Positions 53,443 through 61,716 of a stretch of 63,886 nucleotides of DNA are shown piece after piece. Numbering within the stretch: position 1 is the first letter of the stretch; every line of letters starts with the position of its first letter. The stretch is from Ruminococcus sp. Lineage in GTDB: Bacteria; Bacillota; Clostridia; Oscillospirales; Ruminococcaceae. Where the stretch lies: contig JAFTPG010000026.1 of the NCBI GenBank assembly GCA_017463375.1, positions 1 to 63,886 of the forward strand. Direction: 5' to 3'. A program made the translations under genes and the position numbers. The notes beneath the pieces are model-generated. The model had not been told where the DNA came from. It searched no databases and worked only from the letters and a program-made list of their open reading frames with translations.

Positions 53443-54729
53443 CTAGTCCAGAGCCTTGAGAGCTCTCTGACCGATATCCTTTCGATAGTGAGCGCCGTCG
53501 AAGCTGATTTTCTCAACGCCTGCATAAGCAGTGTCAAGAGCAGCACGGAGATTCTCGCCCTTAGCTGTAACTCCGATAACACGACCGCCGTTTGTGAGGA
53601 ACTTTCCGTCCTCAGAGAGCTTAGTACCTGCGTGGTAAACGAAGCAGCCGTCAACCTGTCCCTTATCGTCGAAGCCGTTCATTTCGATTCCCTTAGGATA
53701 GCTTTCGGGATATCCGCCGCTCGCCATAACAACACAAGCGCAGCTTCCGCCGTGCCACTTGATGTCAACCTTGTCAAGCTCGTGATTGTAGATAGCCTCG
53801 AAGATCTCATAGAGGTCAGCGTCGAGCATCGGGAGAACTACCTGAGTCTCCGGATCGCCGAAGCGGCAGTTATACTCGATAACCTTGGGTCCCTTTGGAG
53901 TGAGCATGAGTCCGAAATAGAGACAGCCCTCGAAAGTACGTCCCTCAGCGTTCATAGCGTTCATAGTGGGGATGAAGATAGTCTCCATGCACTGCTTAGC
54001 GATTTCCTCGGTGTAGTAGGGATTGGGAGAAACCGTTCCCATACCGCCTGTATTGAGTCCCATATCTCCGTCGAGTGCACGCTTATGATCCATCGAAGAG
54101 ATCATCGGAACCATAGTTTTTCCGTCAGTGAATGAGAGAACAGAAACCTCAGGACCGGTGAGAAACTCCTCAATAACGATTCTTGCGGAGCTTTTGCCGA
54201 ACTTCAGCTCATCGATCATATCGTGAACAGCCTGTACAGCTTCCTCCTCGTTCTGAGCGATAATAACGCCCTTACCCAGAGCGAGACCGTCAGCCTTGAT
54301 AACAGCCGGATAGCTGTTCTGCTCCCTGAGGTAAGCGATAGCCTTGTCGGACTCTGTGAAAACCTCATAGAAAGCGGTGGGGATGTTGTATTTCTTCATA
54401 AGCTCCTTTGAGAAAACCTTGGAGCCTTCGATGATAGCGGCATTTGCCTTCGGACCAAAGGTCATGAAGCCCTCAGCCTGGAGAGCGTCAACCATTCCGA
54501 GAACAAGCGGATCGTCGGGAGCTACAACTACCATATCAGGTTTAAGCTCCTTTGCGAGAGCGACAACTCCGTCGATATCCGTTGCGCCTACATTGAAGCA
54601 CTCCGCATACTTGGAAATACCGCCGTTTCCGGGAGTGCAGTATAATTTGCCGACGTGCTTGCTTTCAGCGAGCTTCATTATAATGGCGTGCTCACGTCCG
54701 CCGCCGCCGACTACTAATATGTTTTTCAT
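53443..54729 (-). CDS. purD: Phosphoribosylamine-glycine ligase
   Basis: 428 residues, full length; MKNILVVGGGGREHAI is the N-domain motif, ATP-grasp features include VIKADGLALGKGV, and the C-domain has NCRFGDPETQ. Joins phosphoribosylamine and glycine in purine synthesis. AAGGAGG-like site ten bases upstream. It is the last gene of the cluster, separated from the other pur genes by three small genes. Confidence 0.98.
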   Translation of the reverse strand: MKNILVVGGGGREHAIIMKLAESKHVGKLYCTPGNGGISKYAECFNVGATDIDGVVALAKELKPDMVVVAPDDPLVLGMVDALQAEGFMTFGPKANAAIIEGSKVFSKELMKKYNIPTAFYEVFTESDKAIAYLREQNSYPAVIKADGLALGKGVIIAQNEEEAVQAVHDMIDELKFGKSSARIVIEEFLTGPEVSVLSFTDGKTMVPMISSMDHKRALDGDMGLNTGGMGTVSPNPYYTEEIAKQCMETIFIPTMNAMNAEGRTFEGCLYFGLMLTPKGPKVIEYNCRFGDPETQVVLPMLDADLYEIFEAIYNHELDKVDIKWHGGSCACVVMASGGYPESYPKGIEMNGFDDKGQVDGCFVYHAGTKLSEDGKFLTNGGRVIGVTAKGENLRAALDTAYAGVEKISFDGAHYRKDIGQRALKALD

Positions 54730-54754
54730 GGGGGATAGACCTCCTTTTTTATTT

Positions 54755-54781
54755 GTGGGCGGATGGTATCCGCCCCTACAG
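54755..54781. repeat. Family C module before purD
   Basis: GTGGGCGGATGGTATCCGCCCC palindrome in the 75-base gap upstream of purD. Confidence 0.55.
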
Positions 54782-54804
54782 ATTAAATTTTTTCGTGTAC
54801 AAGC

Positions 54805-55350
54805 CTATACGAGCATATCAGCTATAATAAGCTCGAGCTTGCCGTCATATATGCGTACGGGAACAGGCTGACTGAAAGTATAGATATTCAGCTCCAGCTC
54901 TTTTCCGAAGATATACACAGCGATTCTTTCCGCCTGTGGGTCAACGATCCAGTATTCCCTGACGCCTGATTTTCTGTAAAGGTCGAGCTTGCGGATATAG
55001 TCGTCAGAGCCATTACCCGACACGACCTCCACAACGAAATCAGGAGCTCCGTTACAGCGTTTCTCGTCGAGCTTTGACGGGTCGCAGATTACGAGGATAT
55101 CAGGCTGAACAACGGTTCTATAGTCCAGCTTAACATCAAATGGACTTTGGATGACCTCACATTTTCCTTTATTGAATTCAATATATTTATCTATTTCGGA
55201 CGAGATTTTCTTAACAAGTCTCTGATGAGTCAGTGACGGGGCAGCCTGTGCAATAATTTCACCGTTGATAAGTTCTATATGCTCATTTGTTTCCGGAATA
55301 AGCGCAAAAAATTCATCTGCGGTATATTTCTTTTCTTTTGGAATTGGCAT
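54805..55350 (-). CDS. Uma2-family putative endonuclease
   Basis: 181 residues of the Uma2 (DUF820) type. The PD-(D/E)xK-like core is visible as HIELINGEI, VQPDILVI and DFVVEVVSG, with the usual YRKSGVREYWIVDP region. These proteins are common in cyanobacteria and Clostridia; their natural substrates are not known. AGGAGG lies before the ATG. Its place inside a purine cluster is probably an insertion of accessory genes rather than a pathway link. Confidence 0.88.
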   Translation of the reverse strand: MPIPKEKKYTADEFFALIPETNEHIELINGEIIAQAAPSLTHQRLVKKISSEIDKYIEFNKGKCEVIQSPFDVKLDYRTVVQPDILVICDPSKLDEKRCNGAPDFVVEVVSGNGSDDYIRKLDLYRKSGVREYWIVDPQAERIAVYIFGKELELNIYTFSQPVPVRIYDGKLELIIADMLV

Positions 55351-55397
55351 CGGGATACCTCCTTTACAGAGTAATTATATCATAATATTCGCCGTTT

Positions 55398-55697
55398 TTA
55401 TTCAAATTCCTTTGAATAAAGCTCCTGACCGAAGAGCGTAAAGCTTGCCGAATCGGGATTTTCCTTATCGGACGCAGTATCATAGCCATAGTGGAAGCTG
55501 TAGCCGATACCGTGAGCAAAGCTTGACTCGCCGCATTTGCAGTGTGCGCTTTCCATGCAGATAACGGGTTCTGTATAGCCGTCGGAGAAGCGGAATCTCA
55601 GAAAATCAATGCCGACGATCAGGATCCATACTCCGATAAGTACACAAATAATTTTTGCAAAAGTATGTTTTTTCCGTGGATATTCGTATTCCTGCAT
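55398..55697 (-). CDS. Small single-pass membrane protein
   Basis: 99 residues; short basic N-terminus, one helix (about 13-31, FAKIICVLIGVWILIV), then an outer domain with three cysteines (CMESAHCKCG) and an aromatic, acidic C-terminus. GAGGTGA precedes the ATG. I do not recognise a family. Its size and layout match the small membrane protein at 55796, and both may be paralogous accessory genes. Confidence 0.6.
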   Translation of the reverse strand: MQEYEYPRKKHTFAKIICVLIGVWILIVGIDFLRFRFSDGYTEPVICMESAHCKCGESSFAHGIGYSFHYGYDTASDKENPDSASFTLFGQELYSKEFE

Positions 55698-55725
55698 TAT
55701 GTCACCTCAGATTATGTTTTTTATG

Positions 55726-55792
55726 CAGGGCGAGCTGTGTTCGCCCGGTCAATTGCGTGTTGCCAGCGGTCGACCGCAAGGGTCGCCCCTAC
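55726..55792. repeat. Family C direct repeat, copy 1
   Basis: CAGGGCGAGCTGTGTTCGCC then CGGTCAATTGCGTGTTG, ending GGTCGCCCCTAC. The same unit recurs in the same orientation at 56189-56255. Confidence 0.72.
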
Positions 55793-55795
55793 GGG

Positions 55796-56170
55796 TTAAA
55801 ACCAGTCCCAATAGGCATCAGAATACATTTTACTGTCATCATCAACACCCATATCATAACCGCCGGTTACAATATGCAATCCAAAAATGTATACTGATTT
55901 TTCAACCGGGATTTGTGATATAAATCCCGGTTCACTCTTACCTGTGATTTTATAGCCGGGACCCTTAAATTCAAAGTACCATTGAGAGAGTTTTTCATCA
56001 TAAACACGGCTGTCGGTAAAGGTAAAGAGCGGAGCGTTTGCTTCATATTTTTCACGGTCATAGCGAAAAGTACAAAAGCCAGTAAAAATCATTGCCATCC
56101 AGATAACAAACAAGGCTATAACAGCTATTATGATTTTTGTTCTGAGCGTAGGCTTTTTTGTTTCTTCCAT
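55796..56170 (-). CDS. Small single-pass membrane protein between direct repeats
   Basis: 124 residues from MEETKKPTLRTK at 56170, with AAGGAT upstream; a longer frame would start within the repeat. One helix (about 13-33, IIIAVIALFVIWMAMIF) is followed by an outer domain with WYFEFKGPGYKI and IPVEKSVYIFGLHIV. I do not recognise the family. The gene is flanked by two near-identical family C units in direct orientation (55726-55792 and 56189-56255). Confidence 0.65.
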   Translation of the reverse strand: MEETKKPTLRTKIIIAVIALFVIWMAMIFTGFCTFRYDREKYEANAPLFTFTDSRVYDEKLSQWYFEFKGPGYKITGKSEPGFISQIPVEKSVYIFGLHIVTGGYDMGVDDDSKMYSDAYWDWF

Positions 56171-56188
56171 AATATCCTTAACCCTTGT

Positions 56189-56255
56189 CAGGGCGAGCTG
56201 CGTTCGCCCGGTCAATTGCATGTTGTCTGCGGGCGACCGCAAGTGTCGCCCCTAC
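56189..56255. repeat. Family C direct repeat, copy 2
   Basis: CAGGGCGAGCTGCGTTCGCC, CGGTCAATTGCATGTTG and ending GTGTCGCCCCTAC, nearly identical to 55726-55792. The neighbouring bases 56256-56297 and 56387-56513 show nothing further. Confidence 0.72.
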
Positions 56256-56297
56256 TGCCTTGTAACTACTTAAATTTTATTTTTTTGAATTACAATT

Positions 56298-56386
56298 TGT
56301 AGGGGGACGGCGTCCTCGACGTCCCAATAATGAATTGGCAGAGGAGCATCGAGGATTTATGCCCTTTAGGGTACACCGCCCCTACA
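56298..56386. repeat. Family C element with GGGACGGCGTCCTCGACGTCCC module
   Basis: Starts TGTAGGGGGACGGCGTCC and ends CGCCCCTACA. The module GACGGCGTCCTCGACGTCCC followed by AATAATNAATT also occurs at 58761-58806. Confidence 0.68.
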
Positions 56387-56513
56387 CCCATACATTTTCA
56401 ATCGAAAAGTAAAGTTTTAGCTGTTACGACATACTGCACATTTCAATCAGTCGGCAACGCCGACACATTCAATTCCGCATTCCGAATTCAGCAAGGTCAT
56501 CCGGTTCAGCGGA

Positions 56514-57695
56514 TTAATGGTGGAACAGACGGATGCCTGTGAATGCCATAGCGATATTATACTTATTGCAGGTCTCGATAACGTTATCGTCACGAATAGA
56601 GCCGCCGGGTTCTGCGATATAGGAAACGCCCGACTTCTTAGCACGCTCGATGTTGTCGCCGAACGGGAAGAAAGCGTCCGAACCGAGGCAAACGCCTGTA
56701 TTCTTAGCAAGCCAAGCCTTTTTCTCCTCAGCAGTGAACACCTCGGGCTTAACCTTGAAGATTCTCTGCCACTCGCCCTCACGGAGCACGTCCTCATACT
56801 CGTCGCCGATGTAAACGTCGATAGCGTTGTCACGGTCAGCACGGCGGATATCGTCAACGAACTGGAGTCCCATAACCTGAGGAGACTGTCTCAGCCACCA
56901 GTTGTCAGCCTTCTGACCTGCGAGACGAGTGCAGTGGATTCTTGACTGCTGACCTGCGCCGATACCGATAGCCTGACCGTCCTTAACGTAGCAAACGGAG
57001 TTGGACTGAGTGTATTTGAGGGTGATGAGTGAGATAAGGAGGTCGTCCTTCTTATCTTCGGGAATCTCCTTGTTGTCTGTTACAACGTTTGCGAGAAGCT
57101 CACGGTTGATATCAAGCTCATTGCGACCCTGCTCGAAGGAAACTCCGTAAACCTGCTTTGTCTCGATAGGAGCAGGCTTGTAGTTCTCGTCGATTTTGAG
57201 TACGCAGTAAGTACCCTTTCTCTTGGATTTGAGGATCTCAAGAGCCTCGTCATCGTAGTCGGGAGCAATAACACCATCGGAAACCTCACGCTGGATCATC
57301 TTAGCTGTGCAGACATCAACCTTGTCCGAGAGAGCGATAAAATCTCCGTAAGAGGACATTCTGTCAGCGCCTCTTGCTCTTGCGTAAGCGGAAGCGAGGG
57401 GAGTAAGCTCGCCGAGATCATCTACCCAGTAGATCTTCTTGAGGTCATCGGAAAGCGGTCTGCCGATAGCAGCGCCTGCGGGAGAAACGTGCTTGAAGGA
57501 AGTAGCTGCGCACACTCCTGTAGCTTCTTTAAGCTCCTTAACGAGCTGCCAGCCGTTGAGAGCGTCGAGGAGGTTGATATAGCCGGGACGTCCGCAGAGA
57601 ACCTCGATAGGAAGCTCGCTGCCGTCAGCCATATAAACTCTTGAAGGCTTCTGATTGGGGTTACAGCCGTATTTTAACTGCATTTCATTTGACAT
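56514..57695 (-). CDS. purH: AICAR transformylase, stand-alone
   Basis: 393 residues, AAGGAGG upstream. It contains only the AICAR formyltransferase half of PurH: SFKHVSPAGAA carries the catalytic lysine-histidine pair, and RADRDNAIDVYIG, LGSDAFFPFGDNI and IRDDNVIETCNKYNIAMAFT (quoted in part) are typical. There is no IMP cyclohydrolase domain. The enzyme makes FAICAR with formyl-tetrahydrofolate. The cyclohydrolase is presumably the PurO-like protein encoded just upstream. Confidence 0.93.
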   Translation of the reverse strand: MSNEMQLKYGCNPNQKPSRVYMADGSELPIEVLCGRPGYINLLDALNGWQLVKELKEATGVCAATSFKHVSPAGAAIGRPLSDDLKKIYWVDDLGELTPLASAYARARGADRMSSYGDFIALSDKVDVCTAKMIQREVSDGVIAPDYDDEALEILKSKRKGTYCVLKIDENYKPAPIETKQVYGVSFEQGRNELDINRELLANVVTDNKEIPEDKKDDLLISLITLKYTQSNSVCYVKDGQAIGIGAGQQSRIHCTRLAGQKADNWWLRQSPQVMGLQFVDDIRRADRDNAIDVYIGDEYEDVLREGEWQRIFKVKPEVFTAEEKKAWLAKNTGVCLGSDAFFPFGDNIERAKKSGVSYIAEPGGSIRDDNVIETCNKYNIAMAFTGIRLFHH

Positions 57696-57752
57696 GGTAA
57701 TGTCCTCCTTGATTTTGATTTAGGATTTATGTTGGAAACAGTGTCCCGTTTC

Positions 57753-57777
57753 GTAGGGGCGGATATCATCCGCCCGC
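57753..57777. repeat. Family C module before the AICAR transformylase gene
   Basis: GTAGGGGCGGATATCATCCGCCC palindrome, the same module as at 51521 and 58663. Confidence 0.6.
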
Positions 57778-57825
57778 TCAGTTTTTATTGAAGCCTGAGG
57801 CTTAGATTATTTGCTCCGTAGGAAT

Positions 57826-57915
57826 CTTTCCCCCGCCCCTGCGGGGAGGGCAGTCATACTGCGATATCTGACAAAGTATGGTCGGGAGGGGGAAATGTCA
57901 GCGGGGACTCCCCGC
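57826..57915. repeat. Long imperfect hairpin plus GC-rich palindrome
   Basis: CTTTCCCCCGCCC pairs with GGGAGGGGGAAAT across about 70 bases, with an inner ATACT/AGTAT stem, followed by GCGGGGACTCCCCGC directly after the PurO-like stop. It could terminate or stabilise the upstream transcript. Confidence 0.5.
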
Positions 57916-58629
57916 TCAATTGTTTTTATTAACGATTCTTGTTTCAACGCTGCCGTCCTCGAGATTCACATAACGGACGAAGAGAGAAACCTTGTTATCC
58001 TCATTGAGGTTAGTCCAGAGCATATCAGTGAACTCGTCGATAGCACCTGAGATTCCGACCTTTTTAGGCTCGCCCTCGAAGCTGGGGAGCGGATTTCCGT
58101 CGCCCATATAGGTGTGAATGAAGTGACCCTCGCCGCTGATAGGCTTATCGTAGGAGAAAGTATATCTGTTGCAGCAGTCGGGATTTCCGTCAGCGCTCTT
58201 GAGGATAGACATTTCATAGCTGAAAGCATTATCGCTCATGTGCATGATACCTGAAATACGTGGAGTATAGTTGGGAGCGTCGTCCTCATACTCTCTTGTG
58301 CGGAGAGACTGCTCAAAGGTCTGACCCTGAGCCATGAGGTCGTAAACAGTATCAGTCTGGTCGCCGTTTGTAACGATAATCTTGTTATCGAGAACTCTTA
58401 CGGGAGCATAGATAATGAGGTGCGGATCGGAGAGCTTGCTGGGGTCGAAAGCCTCTGTGCGGATACCGTTGCCGTCCTCGAGGAAAACACGGTTGCGGCT
58501 GTTAACGCTTCTGCCCATGATGAAGTAAGCGGTTACAGCGTATTTACCGTCCTCGGACTTGCCGATAACGATACCTCTTCCGGGATAAGCGTTTGAGCTG
58601 AGTTCCTTTGCGATGTCAAGTTTAATCAT
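57916..58629 (-). CDS. purO: PurO-like IMP cyclohydrolase
   Basis: 237 residues from MIKLDIAKEL at 58629, AGGAGT upstream; a longer frame reads through a repeat. The archaeal-type IMP cyclohydrolase signature GRSVNSRNRVF and the early NAYPGRGIVIGKS segment are present. This family closes FAICAR to IMP and replaces the cyclohydrolase half of PurH. Its place directly in front of the stand-alone transformylase gene supports the assignment. Confidence 0.88.
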   Translation of the reverse strand: MIKLDIAKELSSNAYPGRGIVIGKSEDGKYAVTAYFIMGRSVNSRNRVFLEDGNGIRTEAFDPSKLSDPHLIIYAPVRVLDNKIIVTNGDQTDTVYDLMAQGQTFEQSLRTREYEDDAPNYTPRISGIMHMSDNAFSYEMSILKSADGNPDCCNRYTFSYDKPISGEGHFIHTYMGDGNPLPSFEGEPKKVGISGAIDEFTDMLWTNLNEDNKVSLFVRYVNLEDGSVETRIVNKNN

Positions 58630-58662
58630 GATAATTACTCCTTTCGGATATTTTATGTTATT

Positions 58663-58686
58663 GTTGGGGCGGATATTATCCGACCT
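58663..58686. repeat. Family C module before purO
   Basis: GGGGCGGATATTATCCGACC palindrome 34 bases before the PurO-like start. Confidence 0.5.
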
Positions 58687-58760
58687 GAGATTGTCGAAAA
58701 AGCCGTATGTTATCGTAAATGATGGATGCCCCTGCAATTTTCACCAACTTTACGTTGTTT

Positions 58761-58806
58761 TGTAGGGGACGGCGTCCTCGACGTCCCAATAATTAATTAG
58801 CAGCGG
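58761..58806. repeat. Family C module GGGACGGCGTCC
   Basis: TGTAGGGGACGGCGTCCTCG followed by ACGTCCCAATAATTAATTAG; shared with 56298-56340. Confidence 0.62.
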
Positions 58807-58830
58807 GGCTGATATACGCAAATAATTTTG

Positions 58831-58903
58831 GTAGGGTCGACCCTTGCGGTCGACCGAAATTACATTAAATTCACCTGCGGGCAGCCGCAAGGGCTGCCCC
58901 TAC
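58831..58903. repeat. Family C element with inverted ends, reverse copy
   Basis: GTAGGGTCGACCCTTGCGG at one end and GCAAGGGCTGCCCCTAC at the other. It is the 25916-25991 element in opposite orientation, with a different 20-base centre. It is in the gap downstream of purN. Confidence 0.7.
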
Positions 58904-58916
58904 TTCTGCATAGGGT

Positions 58917-59543
58917 TTAATCCTTAATAACAGCCTTACCGTCAATAACCTCAATCTTGTCCTGACAGAAAAGCGAAACAGCTTCGGGGAGAATCTTCCA
59001 CTCAGCCTGTTCCATGATACGCCGCTGGAGAATTTCGGGAGTATCACCGTTCTCAACGGGAACAGCCTTCTGGAGAATAATGGGGCCTCCGTCGCAGACC
59101 TCGGTAACGAAGTGAACGGTAGCTCCCGAGAGCTTTACGCCCTTTGCAAGAGCCGCCTCGTGAACATGGAGTCCGTAGAAGCCCTTTCCGCAGAACGACG
59201 GAATCAGAGCAGGATGAACGTTCATCATTTTATATGGGAAAGCCTTGACGATCTGCTCGTCGAGGATAGTCATAAAGCCTGCATATACCACGAGGTCGGC
59301 TTTCACCTCGATAAGAGCGTCCGTAACAGCCTTGGTGTAATCGGCAACGTCGGAGTACTCCTTACGGGGAATAACTCTTGTTGAGATACCGTTGTTTTCA
59401 GCTCTTTTGAGAGCATAAGCCTCGGGATTGGAGGCAATAACGCAGGTAATTTTTCCGCCCTTGATAATGCCGGATTTCTCCGCATCAATAAGAGCCTGAA
59501 GGTTCGTACCGCCGCCCGATACGAGAACAGCAATATTTTTCAT
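58917..59543 (-). CDS. purN: Phosphoribosylglycinamide formyltransferase 1
   Basis: 208 residues, full length; GGAGG upstream. The N-terminal VLVSGGGTNLQALID, the catalytic MNVHPALIPSFCGKGFYG with the conserved N and H, and TVHFVTEVCDGGPII are typical. Adds the formyl group from formyl-tetrahydrofolate to GAR. Lies 21 bases after the expansin-like gene, so the two are probably on one transcript. Confidence 0.97.
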   Translation of the reverse strand: MKNIAVLVSGGGTNLQALIDAEKSGIIKGGKITCVIASNPEAYALKRAENNGISTRVIPRKEYSDVADYTKAVTDALIEVKADLVVYAGFMTILDEQIVKAFPYKMMNVHPALIPSFCGKGFYGLHVHEAALAKGVKLSGATVHFVTEVCDGGPIILQKAVPVENGDTPEILQRRIMEQAEWKILPEAVSLFCQDKIEVIDGKAVIKD

Positions 59544-59564
59544 TGGAATTCCTCCGGAAATAGA

Positions 59565-60452
59565 TTATAGAGGGAACTGAACATTTCCCTGAACGATTAC
59601 TGTATCATCGGTCTGAAGGGGAATATCTTCATCAATAATGACCTGACCGTAGATATCGGTAATTCTGAAAGTAAACGGACCTGCGCCCATATCCATGCTT
59701 TCAAAGTAGTTGTACTGCCGTCTGGGAAGCTCAACGAACTCGCCGTTTTCGTTGAGATACTCGAGCTTAGTGACGGGATAGCGGTGATTTCTTACCTGAA
59801 CTCCGCACCAGTACTGAGTTGAGCCCTCCTTGAATTTATAGCACACGGGAGCGTCCTCTGCGCTGTCGAGCGGAATTATTTTCCATGAGACAGGAACACG
59901 TCCCTTTTCGGCAGGAGCGATCAGCGGAAAAGCGTCCACATAGAGGTCGAGGTCGCCCTTTTTGCCCTCGGGAAGCAGGTCTGTCACGAGCATATTGATA
60001 GTACCAAGCTCGCCTGTGACCTCGATGTAAGCTCCTGCGAGCTGAGCGTTATTGTAGTCCTCGAGGTTCATTGCGACGATCCAGTAATCCTCTTTAGAGA
60101 TGGGGTCGAGCATAGCGCAGCCGCCCTCATAGCCGCCGCCGTAGAAGGTTCCCTCGCCTGTATGTACAGTTCCCTTTGGCTCGAGAATGGATGATTCGTC
60201 GATAGTATATTCCGAGTCAAAGGCGCTTCCGGAGCTCTTTCGCAGGAGATAGCTGCTCAGCTCAGTGAGTTCTGCGGCAGAAGAGCTTTCCTGTGTGCAA
60301 GCCTGCCTGAGCGTAACCATGTCAAGTGAGTCCACAGAGCCGTCAGCATTGCAGTCAAGGCTGCTTCCTGCGGAAAAGACGGGAGAGCCTGCGGCAAAAA
60401 GCATTGAAGCCGCTGTTATGAATGCAGTTACAGTTTGTTTTTTCATATTCAT
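59565..60452 (-). CDS. Secreted bacterial expansin with N-terminal half-dockerin
   Basis: 295 residues; starts ATG 60452 or the in-frame ATG 60446, neither with a clear ribosome site. A signal peptide ends near SPVFSAGS. A single calcium loop, DCNADGSVDSLDMVTLRQ, and a second helix follow (about 32-75), half of a dockerin. Residues about 95-295 match bacterial expansins such as YoaJ: GTFYGGGYEGGCAMLDPI, VTDLLPEGKKGDLDL with the key aspartate, YWCGVQVRNHRYPVTKLEY and GNVQFPL at the end. Expansins loosen plant cell walls without hydrolysis. Lying between purM and purN, it is out of place functionally. Confidence 0.9.
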   Translation of the reverse strand: MNMKKQTVTAFITAASMLFAAGSPVFSAGSSLDCNADGSVDSLDMVTLRQACTQESSSAAELTELSSYLLRKSSGSAFDSEYTIDESSILEPKGTVHTGEGTFYGGGYEGGCAMLDPISKEDYWIVAMNLEDYNNAQLAGAYIEVTGELGTINMLVTDLLPEGKKGDLDLYVDAFPLIAPAEKGRVPVSWKIIPLDSAEDAPVCYKFKEGSTQYWCGVQVRNHRYPVTKLEYLNENGEFVELPRRQYNYFESMDMGAGPFTFRITDIYGQVIIDEDIPLQTDDTVIVQGNVQFPL

Positions 60453-60462
60453 ATTATCAGAG

Positions 60463-60487
60463 ACAGGGCGGTTATAAGCCGCCCTGT
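60463..60487 (-). other. Hairpin between purM and the expansin gene
   Basis: ACAGGGCGG/CCGCCCTGT stem with a 7-base loop directly before the expansin start codon and after the purM stop. No T run follows, so it is more likely a processing or translation-control element than a terminator. Confidence 0.6.
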
Positions 60488-60494
60488 ATTCTTA

Positions 60495-61529
60495 TCAGCA
60501 GATGATAACGCCCTCTTCGGACTCAACAAGCTCACCGAGGATATAAGCCTCGTCGCCGACCTCATTGATAGCAGCGACAGCCTTATCAGCGTCGTTCTTA
60601 TCGACAGCAACGATCATACCAACGCCCATGTTGAAGGTGTTGAACATATCACGCTCAGGGATATTGCCGGTTCTTGCGATAAGGTCGAAGATCGGGAGCA
60701 CCTGAACAGCGTTTCTCTCAATTTTAGCCGAGAGGTTAGCCGGCAGGGATCTCGGGATATTCTCGTAGAAGCCGCCGCCTGTGATATGCGAGATAGACTT
60801 CACCTGAACCTTGCTGAGGAGGTTCATGACAGCCTTAACGTAGATTCTTGTGGGAGTGAGAAGGCTTTCGCCGAGAGTAGTGCCAAGGTCGGAGAAATGT
60901 CTTGCGAGATTCTGCTCATTAACGTTGAAAACGTTTCTCACGAGAGAGAAGCCGTTTGAGTGAACGCCGCTTGACTTGATAGCAATTAGGACATCTCCTG
61001 CCTTCTGAGTATCGGGCTGAAGGATCTTGTCCTTGTCAACAACGCCTACAGAGAAGCCTGCGAGGTCGTACTCGTCCTCAGGCATAAGACCGGGGTGCTC
61101 AGCAGTTTCGCCGCCGATAAGAGCGCACTCAGCCTGAACGCAGCCCTCTGCAACGCCTGATACGAGCTGAGCGATCTTTTCGGGAACATTCTTGCCGCAT
61201 GCGATATAGTCGAGGAAGAACTGGGGCTTAGCTCCGCAGCAGATGATATCGTTAACGCACATAGCAACGCAGTCGATACCGACAGTATCGTGCTTGTCCA
61301 TAAGGAATGCGATTTTAACCTTAGTACCAACGCCGTCTGTTCCTGAAACGAGAACGGGTTTGCTGATTCCTGTCATATCAAGCTCAAAGAGTCCGCCGAA
61401 GCCGCCGATTCCTGAAAGAGCACCGGGAATCATAGTTCTTGCGATATGTGATTTCATAAGCTCTACAGCCTTATATCCGGCAGTAACGTCAACGCCTGCC
61501 TTTTTATAGCTTTCAGAGTAGCTTTTCAT
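60495..61529 (-). CDS. purM: Phosphoribosylformylglycinamidine cyclo-ligase
   Basis: 344 residues, CGGAGG upstream. The N-terminal [20 protein letters not shown], then [25 protein letters not shown] and [15 protein letters not shown], identify AIR synthetase, here quoted in part. Makes AIR from FGAM with ATP. Confidence 0.98.
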   Translation of the reverse strand: MKSYSESYKKAGVDVTAGYKAVELMKSHIARTMIPGALSGIGGFGGLFELDMTGISKPVLVSGTDGVGTKVKIAFLMDKHDTVGIDCVAMCVNDIICCGAKPQFFLDYIACGKNVPEKIAQLVSGVAEGCVQAECALIGGETAEHPGLMPEDEYDLAGFSVGVVDKDKILQPDTQKAGDVLIAIKSSGVHSNGFSLVRNVFNVNEQNLARHFSDLGTTLGESLLTPTRIYVKAVMNLLSKVQVKSISHITGGGFYENIPRSLPANLSAKIERNAVQVLPIFDLIARTGNIPERDMFNTFNMGVGMIVAVDKNDADKAVAAINEVGDEAYILGELVESEEGVIIC

Positions 61530-61561
61530 TAAAATAAACCTCCGTAAAAATAGTAGTTATC

Positions 61562-61658
61562 AGGGTGTGCTGACGCTAAGCCAAACACACGTCTTTTTGC
61601 AAAATTTCACACATACTGCGTTAAAAATCCGCTTATTCGTTTAGTGCCAACACACCCT
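61562..61658. repeat. Interspersed element, family B, short copy
   Basis: Ends AGGGTGTGCTGACGCTAAG and TTTAGTGCCAACACACCCT, inverted with three mismatches. Compared with 43898-44061 it lacks the segment lying between two AAAAATCC direct repeats, a precise deletion. It lies between purM and purF. Confidence 0.78.
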
Positions 61659-61716
61659 AAACGAACATAAGCCGATACGATAGGGATATCGGCTCAGTTG
61701 TGATCAGAACAAGTTC

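Noticed and set aside
53440..54135. 231-codon open frame on the plus strand
   Set aside because: It is antisense to purD, whose motifs are complete; long antisense frames are expected from this codon usage.
55542..55923. Overlapping short plus-strand frames near the small membrane proteins
   Set aside because: They are mostly translated family C repeats.
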